Shown one piece after another: positions 7,853 to 16,516 of a DNA stretch of 64,000 nt. The stretch's first letter is position 1. Each line of letters starts with the position of its first letter. The position numbers and the translations under genes are program-made. The notes under the pieces were generated by a model. It worked only from the letters and a program-made list of their open reading frames with translations, was not told the DNA's origin and did not search any database. This DNA comes from Bacteroidales bacterium (GTDB lineage Bacteria > Bacteroidota > Bacteroidia > Bacteroidales > UBA932). The stretch covers positions 1 to 64,000 of the forward strand of contig JAQUBZ010000009.1 of the NCBI GenBank assembly GCA_028686425.1, written 5' to 3'.

Positions 7853-10276
7853 ATGGAAAAAATAAAAGATACAATTTTTAGAGATTTAAATACTGCTCAA
7901 TGTGAGGCAGTTAAGCAAATTGATGGCCCTTGTTTGATTATAGCAGGGGCAGGTTCGGGAAAAACAAAAGTTCTGACGTGCAGGATTGCCAATATTCTGG
8001 AGCATGGATGCAAGCCGGGCAAGGTTCTGGCGCTGACTTTTACCAAAAAGGCTGCAACTGAGATGAAGCAGAGAATATCGGCAATTGTCGGAACCGATAG
8101 GGCGAGGTGGATATGGATGGGTACATTCCACTCCATTTTCAGCAGATTTCTGAGGGGAAATGCACAACTGCTCGGCTACCCGGATCAGTTCACGATATAT
8201 GACCAGTCCGATTCAAAAAGCGCCGTGAGGCAGTGCATTAAAGAGCTGGAGCTTGATGACAAGATATATAAGCCGTCAGATGTGCTTTCGCGTATTTCCA
8301 AGGCCAAGAACAATCTTATCACAGCCGAAGCTTACCGTAACAATGCCACTATCATTCAGAACGATATGGCGGCGAGAAAGGGGAGGATCTGTGATATATA
8401 TTCCCTTTATGCTTCAAAATGCAAAACTGCCGGAGCCATGGATTTTGATGATATATTGTTGAATACCAACATCTTGTTCAGAGATTTTCCTGATGCACTC
8501 GCACAGATAAGGGAGCAGTTCAATTATATACTCGTGGATGAGTATCAGGATACCAATTATGCTCAGTATCTGATACTTAAGAAATTGTCCATGCTGCATC
8601 AGAATATATGTGTAGTGGGCGATGACTCTCAGAGCATATACGGATTTCGCGGGGCCAGAGTGGAGAATATCCTTAATTTTCAGAAGGACTATCCGAAAGC
8701 CAAAGTTGTAAGACTTGAACAGAACTACCGCTCTACGCAGACAATTGTCAACGCAGCCAACAGCCTGATATCCAAGAACGAACACAGACTTCGCAAAGAG
8801 TGCTTCTCTCAGGCCGATATAGGGGAGAAAGTTGGTGTAATCAAGGCCTTTACAGAGCAGGAAGAGGCATATCTGATAGCTTCTTCTATTGTAGAGAAAA
8901 TATATGCAGACAAGGCTCCATACGACAACTTTGTGATATTGTATAGGACAAATGCCCAGTCGCGAGCTCTTGAGGAGGCTCTTCGTAAGAAAAATCTGCC
9001 TTATAGGATTTACGCCGGATATTCGTTTTACGATAGGGCGGAAGTGAAGGATATGCTCTCATATTTCAGATTGATAGTCAATCCGAAAGATGACGAGGCT
9101 TTCAGGAGGGTCATAAATGTCCCCGCTCGCGGAATCGGGGAAACATCGATGGGATACCTTGCCACAGCAGCCCACAATAACGGGTGTTCGTTGTATGATG
9201 CATTATTTCTCCCTGAAAATGTGTTGTTTGAAAGTGGACTCAAAGATGCGGCGCTCAGAAAGATGAGAGCTTTCGGAGCCGTAATTGCCGAATTGTCGCA
9301 AAAGTCCGATAAGACAGATGCTTATCAGATAGCCCTTGAGGTAGGCAATGCGAGTGGCATACTCCTCTCCCTGAAAAATGACATTTCGGTTGAGGGACAG
9401 GCAAAATATGAGAATGTTCAGGAATTGTTCAATAGTGTGAAGGACTTTGTCGATGAAGAGAATGAAATGCGAAATGAGTTGGAAGATGATTGTGGTGACG
9501 AATATACGGCAAAAGAGTTTACCATAACATTGAGCGAATACCTTGAAAATATAGCACTTCTCTCCGAAGTGGAAAAAGAGGATGAGCAGGATAAAGAAAC
9601 TTCCAACAGGATTACACTTATGACCGTCCATGCCTCAAAGGGGCTTGAATTCCCCTACGTCTATATTTCGGGAATGGAGGAGAATCTGTTTCCCTCCGAG
9701 AGCCGTAACGGAAGTCTTGAAGATATAGAAGAGGAGAGGAGGTTGTTCTATGTGGCACTTACCCGTGCAAAGAAATGTGTTACTCTCTCTTTCGCTAAAA
9801 ATAGAATGAAATGGGGGCAGCATTCGTCTAATGCTGTGAGCCGTTTCGTTCGTGAAATAGATTCGCAATATCTGAGTGAATCCATTGATAATGACGATCT
9901 TGGCGGTGAAATATTTACAAGTGGCCTGAGTGGAGGATATTCCGGACGGACAAATATGCCATCCGGATCTTCAAGATATGGCAACTCCGTCAATCAGAAT
10001 AATTCCGGACGCGGAGCTTCTTCAAGCACAGGAAGCAGCATCAGACAACAGCAACCTGTGTTTTCAAAGGCTGCGCCGAGGGCTGTCGATCCGAATTTCA
10101 GGCCGGATCCCATCTCTAAACTTGCCGTTGGGCAGCGTGTGGAGCATGACAGATTCGGATTTGGCATAATTTTGTCATTTGATGGGGAAGATGCCAATAG
10201 AAAAGCAATTGTTGATTTTGAAATAGGAGGAACCAAAACTTTACTACTAAAATATGCAAAGCTTCGCATTGTTTAG
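7853..10276 (+). CDS. pcrA: UvrD/PcrA-type DNA helicase (SF1A)
   Basis: ATP-dependent 3'-5' DNA helicase for nucleotide-excision and mismatch repair and for clearing stalled complexes. All SF1A motifs are visible: Q-motif LNTAQCEAV, Walker A AGAGSGKT (31-38), DEYQDTN, GDDSQSIYGFRGA, QNYRST, TVHASKGLEFPYV and EEERRLFYVALTRAKK. A Ser/Gly/Asn-rich linker (about residues 690-740) leads to a C-terminal Tudor-like domain (GQRVEHDRFGFGII...) typical of PcrA/UvrD and known for RNA-polymerase contact. At 807 residues it is of normal size. Monocistronic, ended by the hairpins at 10345 and 10392. Confidence 0.93.
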   Translation: MEKIKDTIFRDLNTAQCEAVKQIDGPCLIIAGAGSGKTKVLTCRIANILEHGCKPGKVLALTFTKKAATEMKQRISAIVGTDRARWIWMGTFHSIFSRFLRGNAQLLGYPDQFTIYDQSDSKSAVRQCIKELELDDKIYKPSDVLSRISKAKNNLITAEAYRNNATIIQNDMAARKGRICDIYSLYASKCKTAGAMDFDDILLNTNILFRDFPDALAQIREQFNYILVDEYQDTNYAQYLILKKLSMLHQNICVVGDDSQSIYGFRGARVENILNFQKDYPKAKVVRLEQNYRSTQTIVNAANSLISKNEHRLRKECFSQADIGEKVGVIKAFTEQEEAYLIASSIVEKIYADKAPYDNFVILYRTNAQSRALEEALRKKNLPYRIYAGYSFYDRAEVKDMLSYFRLIVNPKDDEAFRRVINVPARGIGETSMGYLATAAHNNGCSLYDALFLPENVLFESGLKDAALRKMRAFGAVIAELSQKSDKTDAYQIALEVGNASGILLSLKNDISVEGQAKYENVQELFNSVKDFVDEENEMRNELEDDCGDEYTAKEFTITLSEYLENIALLSEVEKEDEQDKETSNRITLMTVHASKGLEFPYVYISGMEENLFPSESRNGSLEDIEEERRLFYVALTRAKKCVTLSFAKNRMKWGQHSSNAVSRFVREIDSQYLSESIDNDDLGGEIFTSGLSGGYSGRTNMPSGSSRYGNSVNQNNSGRGASSSTGSSIRQQQPVFSKAAPRAVDPNFRPDPISKLAVGQRVEHDRFGFGIILSFDGEDANRKAIVDFEIGGTKTLLLKYAKLRIV

Positions 10277-10344
10277 TAAATAGTGGCACAGAATTTGCAA
10301 ATTATTATCATGAAGTTTTTCATAGTTTAAGTTTAGGTTAAGTA

Positions 10345-10388
10345 ACGAGCCGGACCCGATCTGAAGGGTATCCGGCTCGTGAATTTTT
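10345..10388 (+). terminator. Terminator after the helicase gene
   Basis: Perfect 10-bp stem ACGAGCCGGA / TCCGGCTCGT (10345-10354, 10371-10380) followed by GAATTTTT. Confidence 0.8.
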
Positions 10389-10391
10389 AAC

Positions 10392-10426
10392 AAAATAGGC
10401 CCTTGATATTCTCAAGAGCCTATTTT
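10392..10426. terminator. Second hairpin, likely terminator of the fab operon
   Basis: Arms 10392-10406 and 10412-10426 pair almost perfectly (AAAATAGGC / GCCTATTTT core). A/T runs on both sides allow action in either direction; it lies just past the fabG stop on the minus strand. Confidence 0.75.
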
Positions 10427-10447
10427 TGAAATCCAAACTAAAAATCA

Positions 10448-11191
10448 CTAATTCATGCCGCCGTCACAGATGATAACCTGTCCGGTGACATAACTTGACA
10501 GTTCCGATGCAAGAAATGTTGCTACATCGGCTATATCTTGTGGCGTACCACCGCGTCTGAGTGCAATTTGCTTGAGCCACTCTTCACGGACCTTGTCCGA
10601 TAAAGCTCCCGTCATTTCGGTAATGATAAATCCGGGGGCAATGGCGTTGGCGCGAATTCCGCGAGACCCCATCTCCTTTGCAATCGATTTGGCGAGACCA
10701 ATCATTCCGGCCTTTGATGCAGAGTAATTACACTGCCCGGCATTGCCGGATACACCTACAATTGATGAAATATTGATGATGCTGCCACATTTTTGAGAGG
10801 ACATCACGGGCACTACTGCATGGCAGAAATTAAAGGCCGATTTCAAATTGACCGTCAACACCATATCCCATTGTTGTTCCGACATTCTCATCAAAAGTCC
10901 GTCACGTGTGATTCCTGCATTGTTTACCAGAATATCGATACGTCCGAAATCTTTTACGATGGCTTCAACGGTTGAGTGTGTCTGCTCAAAATCGGCAGCA
11001 TTTGAGACATATCCTCTGCATTTAACACCAAGTGTGGAAATTTCACGCTCGGTATGTTCAAAATTGTCGTCTCTGTTCAAATCGGTAAACACTATATCCG
11101 CACCCTCTGATGCAAATTTCAGGGCAATGGCTTTTCCAATCCCCCTTGCCGCACCGGTAATCAGTGCAACTTTTCCTTTTAGCATCTCCAT
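10448..11191 (-). CDS. fabG: 3-oxoacyl-[ACP] reductase
   Basis: NADPH-dependent short-chain reductase of type II fatty-acid synthesis (247 residues). Visible: the Rossmann TGAARGIGKA (12-21), NNAG (90-93), and the catalytic S142/S143, Y156 and K160 in the YSASK motif. The C-terminal TGQVIICDGG is typical. Its start codon overlaps the stop of the dehydratase gene by 1 nt (TAATG). Last gene of the operon fabH-fabK-fabF-fabZ-fabG; the neighbours make fatty-acid synthesis more likely than another SDR role. Confidence 0.93.
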   Translation of the reverse strand: MEMLKGKVALITGAARGIGKAIALKFASEGADIVFTDLNRDDNFEHTEREISTLGVKCRGYVSNAADFEQTHSTVEAIVKDFGRIDILVNNAGITRDGLLMRMSEQQWDMVLTVNLKSAFNFCHAVVPVMSSQKCGSIINISSIVGVSGNAGQCNYSASKAGMIGLAKSIAKEMGSRGIRANAIAPGFIITEMTGALSDKVREEWLKQIALRRGGTPQDIADVATFLASELSSYVTGQVIICDGGMN

Positions 11192-11628
11192 TATTTCATC
11201 TCCTCCAATTTATCATTATCGATAAGGGCAAATGAGAGATTGCTCTTCACGCAAATCTTGTCTCTGACCTTCCCGACAGCTTCAATAAAAAACATCATCC
11301 CTTTTCTGTTCACTATTTTGGCAGTGGTCTCAAACAAATCTCCCGGATATACAGAAGATTTGAATCTCGCACTATCTATACCTGCGTAAAATGGTGTACG
11401 TCCTTTTAAAAATTCGCCAACCAGCAGAGAACATGCTTGTGCCATCATTTCACACAATATTACACCGGGGACAACCGGATGTCCCGGGAAATGCCCCTGC
11501 ACAAAAAATTCATTACCGGTCACGTTATATTTAGCGTGAGCTACATTGTTTTCATCTATATCTATCTCATCTACCAGAAGCATTGGTTCACGATGAGGGA
11601 TATACTCTTTAATTTGTTCTCTTGTCAT
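11191..11628 (-). CDS. fabZ: 3-hydroxyacyl-[ACP] dehydratase (hot-dog fold)
   Basis: Dehydrates 3-hydroxyacyl-ACP in the elongation cycle. The 145-residue protein shows the FabZ pattern: PHREPMLLVDEI near the start and GHFPGHPVVPGVILCEMMAQ with the catalytic H46 and acidic E60. It overlaps fabG by 1 nt and follows fabF by 10 nt. Whether it also isomerises (FabA activity) cannot be read from the sequence; fabZ is the parsimonious name. Confidence 0.9.
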   Translation of the reverse strand: MTREQIKEYIPHREPMLLVDEIDIDENNVAHAKYNVTGNEFFVQGHFPGHPVVPGVILCEMMAQACSLLVGEFLKGRTPFYAGIDSARFKSSVYPGDLFETTAKIVNRKGMMFFIEAVGKVRDKICVKSNLSFALIDNDKLEEMK

Positions 11629-11638
11629 AATATATCCT

Positions 11639-12871
11639 TTATTTTATTTTTCTTAATGCGATACACCCGTTGTGTCCACCAAATCCGAGTGAATTTGAAA
11701 TTGCTATTGTTGCATCAAATGAAGCTGAATGGTTGGGTGTATAATTCAGGTCGCAATCGGGATCCGGTTCGTTCAGACCTATTGTTGGAGGTATGATACC
11801 TTCTTTAAGAGCCATTGCAGCGGCAATGACTTCTATTCCTCCGGCTGCTCCGAGAGGGTGTCCAGTCATAGATTTTGTGGAGCATATAGCTGTTTTGCGA
11901 GCTGCCTTTTCTCCAATTGCAATTTTGATGGCAGCCGTTTCCGATTTGTCGTTAAGGGGAGTACCTGTGCCGTGTGCATTGATGTGCAATCTGTCGTTTT
12001 CGGTATAGCCGGCCTCTTCCAGAGCCTTTCTGATAGCATTGGCTGCAGTTGTCCCATCGGGGCGGGGAGCAGTGTAATGATATGCGTCACAAGTATTTCC
12101 GTATCCGCATACCTCTGCATATATTTTCGCTCCGCGTTTGACGGCATTATCATACTCTTCCAAAACAACTATTCCGGCTCCCTCTGCAATGACAAAACCC
12201 TGTCTTCTTTTGTCGAATGGAAGAGATGCTTCCAAAGGATTTTCAGAACGGGAAAGGGCCTTGCTATTGGCAAAACCTCCAATTGCAAGGGGAGATACGG
12301 CAGCTTCCGCTCCACCGGCAATTATAGCATCTGCGTAGCCGTGCTTGATGGCGCGATATGCCTCTCCTATCGAATGAGTGCCTGTAGCACAAGCTGTTAC
12401 AATTGGCAAACATACACCTCTTGCATTATGGGCAATTGCTATATTTCCCGAAGCGATATTCGAAATCATCATAGGAATAAACAGAGGTGATATCCATTGC
12501 GGACCTTCATTGACCATTTTTGTGGTCTCATTTACAAACGTGTCCATGCCGCCTATGCCCGAACCGATATATACACCAAGTCTGTCAGGGTCAATCTGCA
12601 CTCCGCTCTCTTTCATTGCCTGATTGGCGGCGGCAAGCGCAAATAGAGCATACCTGTCATTTTTGCGAGCTGTGGCTCCATCTATTCCATAATCAGCAGG
12701 ATTGAAATCCTTAACTTCGCCTGCAATTTTTACAGGAAGATTATCCGTGTTGAAACGTTTAATAACGTCTATTCCGCAAACTCCGTTTATCAGATTATTC
12801 CAGAATATATCAAGTGTATTTCCTATGGGAGATATAACACCAACCCCCGTAATTACTACTCTTCTCTCCAT
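11639..12871 (-). CDS. fabF: 3-oxoacyl-[ACP] synthase II
   Basis: Condensing enzyme that elongates acyl-ACP with malonyl-ACP (410 residues, normal size). Catalytic Cys161 lies in VTACATGTHS, with the two active-site His in NAHGTGTPLND and MTGHPLGAAG. The start VVITGVGVISPIG is classic for KAS I/II. One nucleotide separates it from the enoyl reductase gene. Large opposite-strand frames over this gene are shadows. Confidence 0.95.
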   Translation of the reverse strand: MERRVVITGVGVISPIGNTLDIFWNNLINGVCGIDVIKRFNTDNLPVKIAGEVKDFNPADYGIDGATARKNDRYALFALAAANQAMKESGVQIDPDRLGVYIGSGIGGMDTFVNETTKMVNEGPQWISPLFIPMMISNIASGNIAIAHNARGVCLPIVTACATGTHSIGEAYRAIKHGYADAIIAGGAEAAVSPLAIGGFANSKALSRSENPLEASLPFDKRRQGFVIAEGAGIVVLEEYDNAVKRGAKIYAEVCGYGNTCDAYHYTAPRPDGTTAANAIRKALEEAGYTENDRLHINAHGTGTPLNDKSETAAIKIAIGEKAARKTAICSTKSMTGHPLGAAGGIEVIAAAMALKEGIIPPTIGLNEPDPDCDLNYTPNHSASFDATIAISNSLGFGGHNGCIALRKIK

Positions 12872-12872
12872 A

Positions 12873-13817
12873 TTACACCCATTTATTTGTTCCTTTTAAC
12901 AGATTTTCGGCCTCACTAATCATGCTTTCGATGATTTGTACGGTAGGCTCTATCTGCTTTACCATTCCGGCACTTTGTCCGGCCATGTAACTTCCCATCT
13001 TCTCATCACCCTCTTTTACCGCCTTACGAAGCGAACCTGTGCCAAACTCCATGATTGATTCGCTTGTCTGAGCAGGATCTTTTTCCATTTCGGCAAATTT
13101 TCTGGAGAAAGGTGTTTTCAGCGACCTTACAGGGTGTCCGAGGCTCTTGCCTGTTACTATGGTGTCGGTATCTCCTGCCGCCAATATCTTTTTTTTGTAA
13201 ATCTCATGAATTTGGCACTCTTCCGCTGACAGAAAACGAGTTCCGCATTGAACCCCTTCAGCTCCAAGCATAAGGGCTGCCGCAAGACCTCTTCCGTCAG
13301 CGATACCTCCTGCTGCAATGACGGGAATTTGGACTGCATCACAAACTTGAGGGACAAGAGCCATGGTATTCATCTCTCCGATGTGTCCCCCCGATTCTCC
13401 ACCTTCGGCCACTACGGCGCAAGCTCCCATTCTTTCCATACGTATGGCAATTGCCGTTGATGCCACCACCGGAATAACTTTGATTCCGGCTTCGAGCCAC
13501 TCTTTCATATACTTGGTGGGCATACCGGCTCCTGTTGTTACCACAGGCACCTTTTCCTCGATTACCATCTGTGCAATCTGGTCCGCTATAGGGCTCATCA
13601 ACATTACATTAACACCAAACGGCTTATTGGTTGACGACTTGCATTTTCTAATCTCATCTCTTACCACATCTGCTCCTGCATTGATTGAGGAAATGATTCC
13701 CAAACCGCCTGCCTGAGATACTGCACTTGCAAGGGTCGATTCCGATACCCATGCCATTCCGCCCTGGAATATAGGGTATTTGATATTTAATAAATCACAA
13801 ATTCTGCTTTTAATCAT
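12873..13817 (-). CDS. fabK: Enoyl-[ACP] reductase II (FMN-dependent, FabK type)
   Basis: TIM-barrel FMN oxidoreductase (314 residues) of the FabK / nitronate monooxygenase family. Seen: YPIFQGGMAWVSESTLASAVS at the N terminus, GGLGIIS, VVAEGGESGGHIG and the phosphate-binding IAAGGIADGRGLAAAL. Family members either reduce enoyl-ACP or oxidise nitronates. Its place between fabH and fabF, with spacing of 5 and 1 nt, argues strongly for FabK. FabK enzymes are not inhibited by triclosan, unlike FabI. No fabI, acpP or fabD is present in the window. Confidence 0.85.
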   Translation of the reverse strand: MIKSRICDLLNIKYPIFQGGMAWVSESTLASAVSQAGGLGIISSINAGADVVRDEIRKCKSSTNKPFGVNVMLMSPIADQIAQMVIEEKVPVVTTGAGMPTKYMKEWLEAGIKVIPVVASTAIAIRMERMGACAVVAEGGESGGHIGEMNTMALVPQVCDAVQIPVIAAGGIADGRGLAAALMLGAEGVQCGTRFLSAEECQIHEIYKKKILAAGDTDTIVTGKSLGHPVRSLKTPFSRKFAEMEKDPAQTSESIMEFGTGSLRKAVKEGDEKMGSYMAGQSAGMVKQIEPTVQIIESMISEAENLLKGTNKWV

Positions 13818-13822
13818 ATTTT

Positions 13823-14782
13823 TTAATTTTTAGACCATTTAAATAAACATGCTCCGGCAGTAAAACCTGCGCCGAATGCACTTAAAACGAGAGTATCCCC
13901 ACATTTGAGTTGTTTGTTGCGGTTTAGTTCATCAAGAAGGATGGGAATACTGGCAGATGATGTATTTCCATAATTTTCGATATTGTGCGGGAATTTTTCT
14001 TCACTCTGATTAATATAATTTCTTATGGTTTCAATTATTCTTATATTTGCCTGATGCAGAAGATAATGGTCAACATCATCGTAAGTGTTGCCACTCTCTC
14101 TGACGACACATTCAATGTCTTTCAGAGATGCTGCTACGGCGAGTTTAAATACATCCTGCCCCTTCATTACGAGTGGACCGTCCGGCTCATCTTTGCTGAT
14201 AAAAGGGGTGCTTTCGAGCTTTCTCATCTGATAAAGAGCCTCCGATTTGCTGATGGATGTCAATTTTACAGCCTTAAAATCGTTTCCTCTTGTCAAAACA
14301 ACTGCTCCGGCCCCATCTCCAAATAAGACGCACGTGTTACGCTGCTGCCAGTCCACCATTCTGGTAGGCTCTTCAGCACATACTATCAGTATAGTGTTGA
14401 TTTCCGATTTGCTTTGAAAAAACGAATTGGCCATGTCGAGGGCATAAATAAATCCCGCGCAAGCACCATTGATGTCGATGCACGGGCATTCCGCACCAAT
14501 CTTTCCCTGAATAATACAACTCATAGAGGGAGTTATATATTCGTTTACAACATTTGAACAAATGATGAAGTCGAGCTCGGAGGCTTTGATACCCGCATCC
14601 GTCAACGCATTATCGGCTGCTGTGGCGGCCAAATCTTCCAATCGTTCATTTGAAATAATCTGTCTTTGCTTAATTCCTGTTCTGGTAACAATCCATTCGT
14701 CGCTTGTATCTAAAAAATCTGCGAGCATCTCGTTTGTCACCGTCAGCGAGGGATGCGCACTTCCTGTTCCGGTAATATTCAT
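13823..14782 (-). CDS. fabH: 3-oxoacyl-[ACP] synthase III
   Basis: Initiates fatty-acid synthesis by condensing an acyl-CoA primer with malonyl-ACP (319 residues). Catalytic C108 sits in DINGACAGF, His in LLHQANIRI and Asn in ENYGNTSSAS, a full KAS III triad. First gene of the fab operon. Bacteroidetes usually prime with branched as well as straight acyl-CoA; selectivity cannot be seen here. Divergent from the LytTR regulator gene, with a repeat array between them. Confidence 0.95.
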   Translation of the reverse strand: MNITGTGSAHPSLTVTNEMLADFLDTSDEWIVTRTGIKQRQIISNERLEDLAATAADNALTDAGIKASELDFIICSNVVNEYITPSMSCIIQGKIGAECPCIDINGACAGFIYALDMANSFFQSKSEINTILIVCAEEPTRMVDWQQRNTCVLFGDGAGAVVLTRGNDFKAVKLTSISKSEALYQMRKLESTPFISKDEPDGPLVMKGQDVFKLAVAASLKDIECVVRESGNTYDDVDHYLLHQANIRIIETIRNYINQSEEKFPHNIENYGNTSSASIPILLDELNRNKQLKCGDTLVLSAFGAGFTAGACLFKWSKN

Positions 14783-14803
14783 ATATTTTTATTTAAAACG
14801 GTG

Positions 14804-14835
14804 CAAAGCTCGCTCAGAGTGGTATAGAGAGCAAA
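14804..14835 (-). promoter_or_regulatory. Promoter of the fab operon
   Basis: On the minus strand TTTG (14832-14835), a 20-nt spacer, and GAGCTTTG (14804-14811, one mismatch to TAnnTTTG). Transcription would begin about 18 nt before the fabH ATG. Repeat copy 1 (14840) is immediately upstream of this -33 element. Confidence 0.55.
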
Positions 14836-14839
14836 TTTT

Positions 14840-14907
14840 TGTGGCGAATAGAATTCGTAATGTGGCAAAAAACCAAAATAATGTGGCGAAATATTGATAT
14901 ATGTGGC
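14840..14907. repeat. Array of four TGTGGC direct repeats at 20-21 nt period
   Basis: TGTGGC occurs at 14840, 14861, 14882 and 14902 (steps of 21, 21 and 20 nt), three copies continuing GA and one AA. LytTR-domain regulators such as AgrA and ComE are known to bind two 9-nt direct repeats with a 12-nt gap, i.e. a 21-nt period. A gene for a LytTR protein starts 40 nt downstream, so these are probable binding sites; copies 3-4 overlap its -33 region and copy 1 abuts the fab promoter. Confidence 0.7.
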
Positions 14908-14926
14908 GAGATTCTTGCTACATTTG
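14894..14926 (+). promoter_or_regulatory. Promoter of the LytTR regulator gene
   Basis: TTG at 14894-14896, a 22-nt spacer, and TACATTTG at 14919-14926. The predicted start is about 15-20 nt before ATG 14948. The -33 element is inside the TGTGGC array. Confidence 0.55.
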
Positions 14927-14947
14927 GGGGCAAATTTACGATGACTG

Positions 14948-15781
14948 ATGAGTAAAAAATTACCGGCATATCTGATATCAAAGAACCAACTTGTTGGCAC
15001 TATAATATTTACAGTGTTGTTTGCAATAGTGTTCCTGAATATATATACGCCACTCTCTTCTACCGCATGGTTTAATCTTGGGAAGCCGTTTTACTTCTTC
15101 TTTACCCTCGGTTTCATCAGTGCGGCCACCCTAATTCTGATAATAAGCAGAATTATCATGTATAAAACAAGGAAGCGTTTTGAATTGACGACTGCACAAT
15201 ATGTTCTGTGGATTATTTTGGAAATAGTGCTTATATCATTGTTCTATACATTTGTTACAATCAATTGTATCAATCCGGCCGATCTGTTTTCGACAGTTTT
15301 CCCCAAAGCCATAGCTTATACTTCTATTATTTTGATAATTTCGTACTCGGTGTCGATAATGTATTGTGCCATTAATGACAAAAACAAGAAATTGAGTGCG
15401 CTGAATGAGGATTATGATGATAGTGATGAAGGTAATATTATCAACCTTTCGGACAACAACGGCATTCTCAGATTTTCAGTCAAACTCGAAAATCTCTACT
15501 ATATAGAGTCTCAAGACAACTACATAAAGGTGCATTATTTTAATAAAGGGACTATGTGCAACTATATGATCAGATGTACACTTAAGACCATAGAGGAGAG
15601 CTTTGCAGGCGGTACGCTTATCAGATGCCACCGTTCATATATAGTTAACTCCGATAAAGTCAAAGTATTGCGTAAAGAAAAGGATGGGGTATATATAGAC
15701 CTTGATTTTGACGGAGCAAATGAAATACCCGTTTCAAAAGGGTATTCCGATGCCGTTTTGGAATATTTCTCAAAAAAATAG
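14948..15781 (+). CDS. Membrane-bound LytTR-domain transcriptional regulator
   Basis: Four predicted membrane helices (about residues 17-33, 48-70, 84-105, 122-140), an acidic linker, and a C-terminal LytTR DNA-binding domain (about 172-277) with the family landmarks LYYIESQDNYIKVH, IRCHRSYIVN and IPVSKGY. There is no receiver domain, so it cannot be a classical phosphorylated response regulator; signal input presumably comes through the membrane part. The 4-TM/LytTR layout is common in Bacteroidetes but poorly characterised. Direct repeats upstream suggest it controls itself and possibly the divergent fab operon. The ATG at 14948 fits the promoter at 14894-14926. Confidence 0.85.
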   Translation: MSKKLPAYLISKNQLVGTIIFTVLFAIVFLNIYTPLSSTAWFNLGKPFYFFFTLGFISAATLILIISRIIMYKTRKRFELTTAQYVLWIILEIVLISLFYTFVTINCINPADLFSTVFPKAIAYTSIILIISYSVSIMYCAINDKNKKLSALNEDYDDSDEGNIINLSDNNGILRFSVKLENLYYIESQDNYIKVHYFNKGTMCNYMIRCTLKTIEESFAGGTLIRCHRSYIVNSDKVKVLRKEKDGVYIDLDFDGANEIPVSKGYSDAVLEYFSKK

Positions 15782-15814
15782 TTGCATAATTCCACAAGAT
15801 TATATACTTTTGCA

Positions 15815-15822
15815 CCCTCTTT
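15815..15822 (+). promoter_or_regulatory. -7 box for tRNA-Lys(TTT)
   Basis: TACTTTTG matches TAnnTTTG and lies 8 nt before the mature tRNA 5' end. No clear -33 element. Confidence 0.5.
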
Positions 15823-15830
15823 CAGAGAAC

Positions 15831-15903
15831 GATCCGCTAGCTCAGTTGGTAGAGCACAACACTTTTAATGTTGGGGTCTTGGGTTCGAGCCCCAAGCGGG
15901 TCA
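15831..15903 (+). tRNA. tRNA-Lys (anticodon TTT)
   Basis: Complete 73-nt cloverleaf: acceptor GATCCGC / GCGGGTC, D stem GCTC/GAGC, anticodon stem CAACA/TGTTG with loop CTTTTAA (anticodon at 15864-15866), T arm with GGTTCGAGC. CCA is not encoded. Its D arm is very like that of the tRNA-Lys(CTT) at 24690-24762. Confidence 0.95.
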
Positions 15904-15911
15904 CTAAAAAA

Positions 15912-15950
15912 AATCGCAAGTAGCTCTAATCAAGCACTTGCGATTATTTT
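15912..15950. terminator. Terminator after tRNA-Lys(TTT)
   Basis: AATCGCAAGT (15912-15921) pairs perfectly with ACTTGCGATT (15936-15945), followed by ATTTTTA. A-rich left flank allows action for the convergent lipoprotein gene too. Confidence 0.8.
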
Positions 15951-15967
15951 TATAACCTTGTTCAGAT

Positions 15968-16411
15968 TTATTTCAATATGACCAATTTTGTTCCGGTAAT
16001 GGTTACAGGCAATGTAATAGCTTGAGTTACGACATTGATTGTACAGTTAAGCTTGTCATTTTCTATGCTGCCTGAAATATTTGCTGTAGCAGGCATGGCT
16101 TGTCCACCCATTGAATAAGTGACGGTTCCACTATACGAAAGCAGTGTCTTTGTTCCGGATTTGGAAAGGACAATGTCCGATACACTGATATTTACAGGAA
16201 TTTCACCAAATACGAAATCAGTCAAGTCAACCTTGACAGTGGTTTTGGTTATTTCCGAAACAGTGATTACTGCAGGTGTGGAAATGCCTGTAAATGATGC
16301 GGTGCAATTGTAAGTACCGGCTACTTCTTTGGCAAGATTGTCATCCTTTGTGCAAGATACGGCTACAATGGATAAAATTGCCAAACATGGGATTAATAAT
16401 TTTCTAAGCAT
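15968..16411 (-). CDS. Small calycin-like lipoprotein
   Basis: Putative outer-envelope lipoprotein of 147 residues. The signal peptide ends IVAVSC with the lipidated Cys at 20, followed by TKDD. The rest is strand-rich with repeated Thr/Val/Ile patterns and begins VAGTYNCTASF, as in small calycin-like lipid- or ligand-binding proteins frequent in Bacteroidales. No catalytic motif is apparent. Monocistronic and convergent with tRNA-Lys. The family assignment rests on general pattern only. Confidence 0.65.
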   Translation of the reverse strand: MLRKLLIPCLAILSIVAVSCTKDDNLAKEVAGTYNCTASFTGISTPAVITVSEITKTTVKVDLTDFVFGEIPVNISVSDIVLSKSGTKTLLSYSGTVTYSMGGQAMPATANISGSIENDKLNCTINVVTQAITLPVTITGTKLVILK

Positions 16412-16516
16412 GTTTTATATTTTAATTAAATTTTAAAACGCAAATATAATCTATTTGTGTAGTAGTTTGGATTTTTTTATCTAAATTTACGCACATTTTA
16501 ATTTTAATTTAAACTA

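Noticed and set aside
9203..9631. Minus-strand open frame of 142 codons inside the helicase gene
   Set aside because: Antisense to conserved helicase motifs; no signal, domain or promoter.
11729..12490. A 253-codon Cys/Ser-rich open frame on the plus strand
   Set aside because: It lies wholly antisense to fabF, whose catalytic residues are intact, and its composition is low-complexity Ser/Cys/Gly. A shadow frame.
12873..13817. Nitronate monooxygenase
   Set aside because: Same family, but its place inside a complete fab operon with 1-5 nt spacing makes FabK the better call.
14840..14907. CRISPR-like array
   Set aside because: Repeat unit is only 6-8 nt with a 21-nt period and no spacers of normal size or cas genes; protein-binding sites fit better.
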